Assembly (NCBI GenBank): GCA_021202245.1
Contig: JAJQDK010000112.1
Coordinates: 6,583 to 17,740 of the forward strand
Reading direction: 5' to 3'
Source: Clostridiales bacterium
Lineage (GTDB): Bacteria; Bacillota; Clostridia; Oscillospirales; Acutalibacteraceae
Length of the DNA: 11,158 nt
Shown here: in pieces, positions 6,958 to 11,158 of the stretch
Layout of the letters: every line of letters begins with the position of its first letter
Numbering within the stretch: the stretch's first letter is position 1
Translations under genes and position numbers: made by a program
The notes under the pieces: generated by a model
What the model saw: only the letters and a program-made list of their open reading frames with translations
Databases searched by the model: none
Told to the model about the DNA's origin: nothing

Positions 6958-7794
6958 TCAGCCTTTCTCTTTGTCAACCTGATTTTGCGTTGGTTTGATT
7001 ATTTTGTAGTTGTGTGCAAGAGGGCCGCTGCCCTTTCCGAGGTCAAGTCCTGCGCTCAATGCACCTGTTAAGTATTCTTTGGCGAGCTGTACGGCGGTTT
7101 CAAGGCTTTTTCCATCGGCAAGAAAGCTTGCAACCGCACTTGAAAGGGTACAGCCGGTACCGTGGGTATTGGGGTTGTTGATTTTTTTACCGTTGTACCA
7201 AGTTATATTTCCGCTGCAAAACAATACGTCATCGGCATCACTGACGGAATGACCGCCCTTGCACAAAACGGAACAGCCGTACGCTTTTCCGATTGTTTCC
7301 GCTGCACGCTCCATATCGGCTTTGTCTGTAATTTTTATTCCCGACAGGATTTCAGCTTCGGGAATGTTCGGTGTGATTACCGTTGCAAGCGGAAATAATA
7401 ATTCTTTAACGGAATTAACCGCATCTTCTTTAATGAGCGGTGAACCGCTTGTGGAAACCATAACGGGGTCAACGACAATATTTTTTGCATTGTATTTTTT
7501 CAGCCTGTCCGCAATTACCTCAATCAGCCTTTCGCTTGAAACCATACCCGTTTTTACGGCGTCCGGCATAATATCGGTGAAAACGCAGTCAAGCTGCTTT
7601 GCAAGAAATTCGGGAGTGGATTCAGCAATATCTGCCACTCCGGTTGTGTTTTGTGCGGTCAGCGCAGTGACCGCGCTCATAGCATATACTCCCAAACAGG
7701 TCATAGTTTTAATATCCGCCTGTATTCCTGCGCCGCCGCTTGAGTCGCTGCCGGCTATGGTGAGAGCTGTTTTAAGTTTGAGTTTGTTTTCCAT
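6958..7794 (-). CDS. thiD: Hydroxymethylpyrimidine / HMP-phosphate kinase ThiD
   Basis: Phosphorylates HMP-P (and usually free HMP) to HMP-PP, the pyrimidine substrate of ThiE. This is a 278-residue ribokinase-fold protein. TIAGSDSSGGAGIQAD at 12-27 is the family's N-terminal pyrimidine-site motif, VVDPVM lies at 107-112, and HGTGCTLSSA at 211-220 contains the anion hole and catalytic Cys215. The late LGKGSGPLAH (252-261) is also typical. ATG 7794 has GAGGA 8 bases upstream (7803-7807), inside the end of the preceding gene, and the first 23 bases of thiD overlap that gene in another frame. This implies translational coupling between making HMP-PP and the enzyme that uses it. No thiM hydroxyethylthiazole kinase is seen, so this operon is for de novo synthesis more than salvage. 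Confidence 0.96.
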   Translation of the reverse strand: MENKLKLKTALTIAGSDSSGGAGIQADIKTMTCLGVYAMSAVTALTAQNTTGVADIAESTPEFLAKQLDCVFTDIMPDAVKTGMVSSERLIEVIADRLKKYNAKNIVVDPVMVSTSGSPLIKEDAVNSVKELLFPLATVITPNIPEAEILSGIKITDKADMERAAETIGKAYGCSVLCKGGHSVSDADDVLFCSGNITWYNGKKINNPNTHGTGCTLSSAVASFLADGKSLETAVQLAKEYLTGALSAGLDLGKGSGPLAHNYKIIKPTQNQVDKEKG

Positions 7795-9046
7795 TGATAA
7801 TGTCCTCAGCTATGCTTTTTAATTCTTTTGCGGAATTTTCTATATCACGTTCGGCAAAAATTCCGCTGACGGACGCAATTCCGCTTATCTTGGTTCCCAT
7901 AAGCAGCTTTGCGTTATTTTTGGTAATTCCGCCGATTGCAACTACGGGAATATTTACGGCGCCGCAAATCGAATTAAGCGTTTCTATGCTCATTTTGACA
8001 GCGTCGCCCTTGGTCTGCATGCCGAAAACGGCGCCGCTGCCGATATAATCCGCACCGTCGCTCTCAGCTTTTACAGCCTGCTCAACCGTTCTTGCGGTTA
8101 CTCCGATGATTTTATCATCGCCGAGAATTTTCCTCGCTTCAGCCAGACTCATATCATCCTGCCCGAGATGAACGCCGTCGGCTTTAATTTGCGCTGCCAC
8201 ACGAACATTATCGTTGATTATCAGCGGAACTCCGTAGCTTCGGCAAAGCTGAAGTATAACCTGCGCCTCATTGCAGAACACTTCAAAATTCATATCCTTT
8301 TCACGCAGCTGAACCAAGGTTGCGCCGCCCCTTAAGGCTTTTTCAACATCGGTTTTAAGCTCTCTGCCGCACAGCCAATGCCTGTCGGTCACTGCGTAAA
8401 GGCTATAGATTTTTTTGTTGGCTTTTAAATTGGTTTTACTGTTTTTCATAATCTTTTTTACAAGCTCACTCGGATTTTCACTTTTCATAAGTCCGGACAT
8501 AACGCAGACTCCCGAAAAGCTTTTTTGCCCGGACATCTCGATCTCAGCGACACTGTTTTCATCAATACCGCCTATTACATAAACGGGAATCGTTGTGCTG
8601 TCACAAACAGCCTTTAAAAATTCAATTCCCCTCGGAGCAAGTCCTTTCTTGCAATCGGTTGAAAAAATATGCCCTGCGGTTATGTAATCGGCGCCGTGCC
8701 TTTGCGCAAAAATTGCTTCCTCCGTGCTGTGAACAGAAGTGCCCGTTACATCAAAGCGTTCGTGAAAATTGCCTGCATTGCAAAACTGAGAAAACGGCAG
8801 ATGAATGTGTCTTATGCCGAGCTTTTCCGCAACCTCGGTATACTTGTGAATCACAAGTGTTTTGCCGTAAATTTTGCAGATTTCATTAGCCCTTTCGGCA
8901 AGGGAAAAATACTCGGCTTCGCTCAAATCCTTTTCACGAAGAATTATCATCTTAACGTCGCTCCGGGCAATTTTTTCAAGCTGTGCAAAAAAATCCTCGG
9001 GTTTTTCGCAGCATTTTCGGCTTGTAACGCATATTACATCAAACAT
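7772..9046 (-). CDS. Bifunctional TenI-ThiE fusion: thiazole tautomerase plus thiamine-phosphate synthase
   Basis: A 424-residue protein made of two homologous (beta/alpha)8 barrels. Residues about 1-200 match TenI: an ICVTSR start, LREKD (36-40), IHLPFSQF (81-88) and, decisively, TSVHSTEEA (103-111) plus GHIFSTDCKKGL (125-136), whose His126 aligns with catalytic His122 of Bacillus TenI. TenI aromatises the ThiG product to carboxythiazole phosphate. After a Lys/Asn linker (about 201-212), residues 213-424 match ThiE: YAVTDR (217-222), QLREKD (246-251), IINDN (276-280), GVHLGQDDM (291-299), a loop ending in TK (345-346) and VVAIGGI (368-374). ThiE joins HMP-PP and thiazole phosphate to give thiamine phosphate. 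ATG 9046 overlaps the thiH stop as ATGTTTGA. A GTG at 9058 is possible but gives no better ribosome site. Both active sites look intact. Confidence 0.93.
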   Translation of the reverse strand: MFDVICVTSRKCCEKPEDFFAQLEKIARSDVKMIILREKDLSEAEYFSLAERANEICKIYGKTLVIHKYTEVAEKLGIRHIHLPFSQFCNAGNFHERFDVTGTSVHSTEEAIFAQRHGADYITAGHIFSTDCKKGLAPRGIEFLKAVCDSTTIPVYVIGGIDENSVAEIEMSGQKSFSGVCVMSGLMKSENPSELVKKIMKNSKTNLKANKKIYSLYAVTDRHWLCGRELKTDVEKALRGGATLVQLREKDMNFEVFCNEAQVILQLCRSYGVPLIINDNVRVAAQIKADGVHLGQDDMSLAEARKILGDDKIIGVTARTVEQAVKAESDGADYIGSGAVFGMQTKGDAVKMSIETLNSICGAVNIPVVAIGGITKNNAKLLMGTKISGIASVSGIFAERDIENSAKELKSIAEDIINGKQTQT

Positions 9047-10193
9047 AAATGTAATCACTCATTACGGGCTGTAAGCCGTTATTGCAAAGGGCGTCGTACA
9101 CCTCTTTAACATTTCTGTTGTCAGAAATTTCAAACTGCTCGTCGCCCTTTTTCTCGTTATCTCCGTGGCCGCCGATTCCCACGTCAACGCCTGCCGAAAT
9201 TTTGGTGGCGGCAATCTGAACAATGTTGTCGCGGAAGCGCTGACATTCACGGGTTGAAATAGTAATGCTTGCAAACGGCATAAACAGTCTGTAGGCGCAG
9301 ATGACCTGCAAAAGCTGAGGCTCGTGAACATCCTTGGGATTTATTTTGTCGTTGTTGATAATCGGACGAAGTCTGGGACACGAAAACGCAATCTCGGCAT
9401 ACGGATATTTGCGCTGAAGAAGATACGCGTGCATACCCGTTGCAAGGGCATCCTTTCTGAAATCGGCAAGACCGAGAAGCGCCGCAAAGCCGACTCCTCT
9501 CATACCTCCCTTAATTGCACGCTCCTGCGCATTGATGCGGTAGGGATAAATCCGCTTGTGCCCTGCAAGATGGAGGGTTTCGTACTTATCGGAATTATAG
9601 GTTTCCTGGAACACAGTCACATAATCGGCTCCGCACTCGTGAATATAGCGGTATTCATCGCTGTTCATCGGATAGACCTCAAGCCCTACGACCTTAAAAT
9701 ATTTTCTCGCAATTTTACACGCCTCGCCGATGTACTTTACGTCGCTCATTTTTCTGCTTTCGCCGGTAAGAATGAGAACCTCCTGCAAGCCGGTTTTTGC
9801 AATCGCCTGCATTTCCTTTTCAATCTCTTCGGAGTTGAGCTTTGCGCGGTGGATTTTATTGTGGCAGTTAAAACCGCAGTAAATGCAGTAGTTTTCACAG
9901 TAATTGGATATATACAGCGGAGTAAACATATTTATGCTGTTGCCGAAGTGCTTCCTTGTTTCTGCCTGCGCCTGCTTTGCTATATCCTCAAGGAAGGGCA
10001 GCGCAGCCGGCGAAAGCAAAGCCTTGAAATCCCCAACGGTTTTTGTATCGTGCGCCAAAGCGGTTTTTACGTCCTGAGCCGTGTATTTATCCGCATCATA
10101 GCTGTTCATCTCTTCAATTACTTTGTCTGCTATGTCGGAATCAATTTGCTCCATATCGGGCAGATATTTCATATGGTCAATTCTGTCTTCCAT
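9039..10193 (-). CDS. thiH: 2-iminoacetate (dehydroglycine) synthase ThiH, radical SAM tyrosine lyase
   Basis: Cleaves tyrosine at the alpha-beta carbon bond with a SAM-derived radical, giving dehydroglycine for ThiG and p-cresol as by-product. The 384 residues match the family length. The radical-SAM CX3CX2C cluster is NYCENYCIYC, Cys99, Cys103 and Cys106, followed by GFNC. Other family blocks are EVLILTGES, YVTVFQETY, KRIYPYRINAQERAIKGGMRG region and SCPRLRP, with ISTRE and GHGD near the C-terminus. ATG 10193 is preferred over an in-frame codon at 10214 because GAGG (10202-10205) lies 8 bases ahead, straddling the thiG stop; the gap to thiG is 10 bases. Use of ThiH rather than oxygen-dependent ThiO marks an anaerobic thiazole route. 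It overlaps the next gene by 8 bases. Confidence 0.96.
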   Translation of the reverse strand: MEDRIDHMKYLPDMEQIDSDIADKVIEEMNSYDADKYTAQDVKTALAHDTKTVGDFKALLSPAALPFLEDIAKQAQAETRKHFGNSINMFTPLYISNYCENYCIYCGFNCHNKIHRAKLNSEEIEKEMQAIAKTGLQEVLILTGESRKMSDVKYIGEACKIARKYFKVVGLEVYPMNSDEYRYIHECGADYVTVFQETYNSDKYETLHLAGHKRIYPYRINAQERAIKGGMRGVGFAALLGLADFRKDALATGMHAYLLQRKYPYAEIAFSCPRLRPIINNDKINPKDVHEPQLLQVICAYRLFMPFASITISTRECQRFRDNIVQIAATKISAGVDVGIGGHGDNEKKGDEQFEISDNRNVKEVYDALCNNGLQPVMSDYIYV

Positions 10194-10203
10194 TATTACC
10201 GCC

Positions 10204-10974
10204 TCAATTCTCAAGAAATCCCGTCAGCGGAGAGGAAGCGGAGGCTCCCTTGTCCATAACTCTGCCGAGTCCCGAAAGATATGCCTTACGGCCTGCCTCA
10301 ACAGCCTTGCCGAAGGCTTCCGCCATCATAGGAACATTTCCTGCCGTTGCTATTGCTGTGTTTGCCATAACTGCGGCGGCGCCCATTTCCATAGCTTCAC
10401 AAGCCTGCGAAGGTCTGCCTATTCCAGCATCCACTATTACCGGCAAATCAATCTCGTCTATAATAATCCGAATAAACTCCTTAGTGCAAATTCCCTTGTT
10501 TGAGCCTATCGGCGCACCGAGCGGCATAATAGATGTTGCGCCCGCATCCCGCAGACTTCTTGCAGCATTGAGGTCGGGGTACATATACGGCATTACCACA
10601 AAGCCCTCCTTGGCAAGTATCTCGGTTGCCTTTATTGTTTCATAATTGTCGGGCAAAAGGTATTTTGAGTCCTTGATAACCTCAATTTTGATGAAATCAC
10701 CGCAGCCAACCTCTCGTGCAAGCCGGGCAATTCTGACTGCCTCATCGGCATTTCTTGCGCCCGAGGTATTCGGCAAAAGAGTAACGTTGTCGGGAATGTA
10801 GTCAAGAATATTTGCCACATTTCCCGTTGCGGCTCTGCGCAGCGCCAAGGTAATTATCTGAGCCTTTGCGTTTTCAATGGCGGCTTTGATAAGGTCGAGC
10901 GAATATTTGCCAGAGCCCAAAATAAATCTTGAGTCAAATTCGTGACCGCCGATAATAAGTTTGTCGTTTTCCAT
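10204..10974 (-). CDS. thiG: Thiazole synthase ThiG
   Basis: Condenses 1-deoxy-D-xylulose 5-phosphate, dehydroglycine (from ThiH) and sulfur from thiocarboxylated ThiS to form the thiazole ring of thiamine. The protein is a 256-residue (beta/alpha)8 barrel. The Schiff-base lysine is Lys96 in DFIKIEVI, the same place as in Bacillus ThiG. Also clear are FILGSGKY (17-24), ALRRA (44-48), LLPNTSGARNADEAV (66-80), MPLGAPIGSNKGI, the PVIVDAGIGRPSQA phosphate-site region and ANTAIATAGNVPMMA. The in-frame ATG at 10998 would overlap thiF; ATG 10974 has AAGGAAG (10982-10988) 7 bases upstream and aligns with the usual N-terminus, so it was chosen. It lies 13 bases after the thiF stop. No residue or block is missing. 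Confidence 0.96.
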   Translation of the reverse strand: MENDKLIIGGHEFDSRFILGSGKYSLDLIKAAIENAKAQIITLALRRAATGNVANILDYIPDNVTLLPNTSGARNADEAVRIARLAREVGCGDFIKIEVIKDSKYLLPDNYETIKATEILAKEGFVVMPYMYPDLNAARSLRDAGATSIMPLGAPIGSNKGICTKEFIRIIIDEIDLPVIVDAGIGRPSQACEAMEMGAAAVMANTAIATAGNVPMMAEAFGKAVEAGRKAYLSGLGRVMDKGASASSPLTGFLEN

Positions 10975-10987
10975 TTCATAACTTCCT

Positions 10988-11158
10988 TTACACATCATAT
11001 TCGTTTAGTATTATCCGTAAAACAGCGTTGGCCTGATGAGCGGCGCAGATTGTAACCCTGGGCGACATCAGCCCGCTGCCCTGCCTTGCTTCGCTTGTTC
11101 CGTCGCCGCAGAGGTAAAGCCTGTCTGTAAGTTTGCGGGGGACAATAGCGTTTGACGT
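10988..11158 (-). CDS. thiF: Sulfur carrier protein ThiS adenylyltransferase ThiF, C-terminal fragment (runs off the window edge)
   Basis: The minus-strand frame entering at 11158 is open for 56 codons and stops at TAA (10990-10988). Its translation contains YLCGDGTSEA, GLMSPRV and AAHQANAVLRIIL, which match the C-terminal end of clostridial-type ThiF, the E1-like enzyme that adenylates the ThiS C-terminus before sulfur transfer. The ATP-binding and catalytic parts lie outside the window. Position immediately before thiG, with a 13-base gap and the thiG ribosome site touching its stop, supports the call. The fragment lacks the zinc CxxC pair found near the end of enterobacterial ThiF, consistent with the shorter clostridial family. 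MoeB-like E1 enzymes are relatives, but context makes ThiF much likelier. Confidence 0.85.
   Translation of the reverse strand, partial: TSNAIVPRKLTDRLYLCGDGTSEARQGSGLMSPRVTICAAHQANAVLRIILNEYDV

Noticed and set aside
9324..10259. A 311-codon open frame on the plus strand opposite thiH and the end of thiG.
   Set aside because: It lies wholly antisense to genes with intact family motifs, has no recognisable domain, and shows the Cys/Ile/Arg-rich look of a shadow frame caused by codon bias on the other strand.
10975..11158. Possible TPP riboswitch upstream of thiG.
   Set aside because: The stretch translates cleanly as the ThiF C-terminus and leaves only 13 non-coding bases; no conserved THI-element core words were seen. 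Any riboswitch must be further upstream, outside the window.

Overview
This looks like a chromosomal segment from an anaerobic, low-to-mid-GC Firmicute, most likely a gut-type clostridium (Oscillospiraceae/Ruminococcaceae-like). That placement is inferred from protein style, strong AGGAGG-type ribosome binding sites, an oxygen-sensitive ThiH route to thiamine in place of ThiO, and a short clostridial-type ThiC. No rRNA or other phylogenetic marker is present, so it is not proven. The sequence is probably a contig cut at both ends: the first gene lacks a normal start, and the last gene runs off the right edge.

Layout, left to right. A plus-strand extracytoplasmic cyclophilin-type peptidyl-prolyl isomerase (3-578, 5' end damaged or missing) converges on a strong hairpin terminator (608-639) with a minus-strand two-gene ABC transporter operon: a FtsX/MacB-type permease (1341-3011), then its ATPase (660-1328). 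A perfect inverted repeat just upstream of the permease looks like a repressor operator. Next on the minus strand is a monocistronic tex gene (3212-5359) with its own extended -10 promoter. The rest, 5553-11158, is one minus-strand thiamine biosynthesis operon read thiF(partial)-thiG-thiH-tenI/thiE-thiD-thiC, ending in an intrinsic terminator at 5553-5588. Its promoter, any TPP riboswitch, thiS and the front of thiF lie beyond the right edge.

How the thi genes work together. In the thiazole branch, ThiF activates ThiS, ThiH splits tyrosine to dehydroglycine and p-cresol, ThiG condenses dehydroglycine, thiocarboxylated ThiS and deoxyxylulose 5-phosphate, and the TenI domain aromatises the product. 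In the pyrimidine branch, ThiC makes HMP-P from AIR and ThiD phosphorylates it to HMP-PP. The ThiE domain joins the branches into thiamine phosphate. Junctions are very tight (an 8-base overlap, a 23-base overlap, and gaps of 4, 10 and 13 bases), so the genes are surely co-transcribed and partly translationally coupled.

The most notable item is the single polypeptide carrying TenI and ThiE in tandem. The rest is largely recognisable housekeeping biology. I see no mobile elements, CRISPR arrays, defence systems or RNA genes, and no evidence of a wholly undescribed system.
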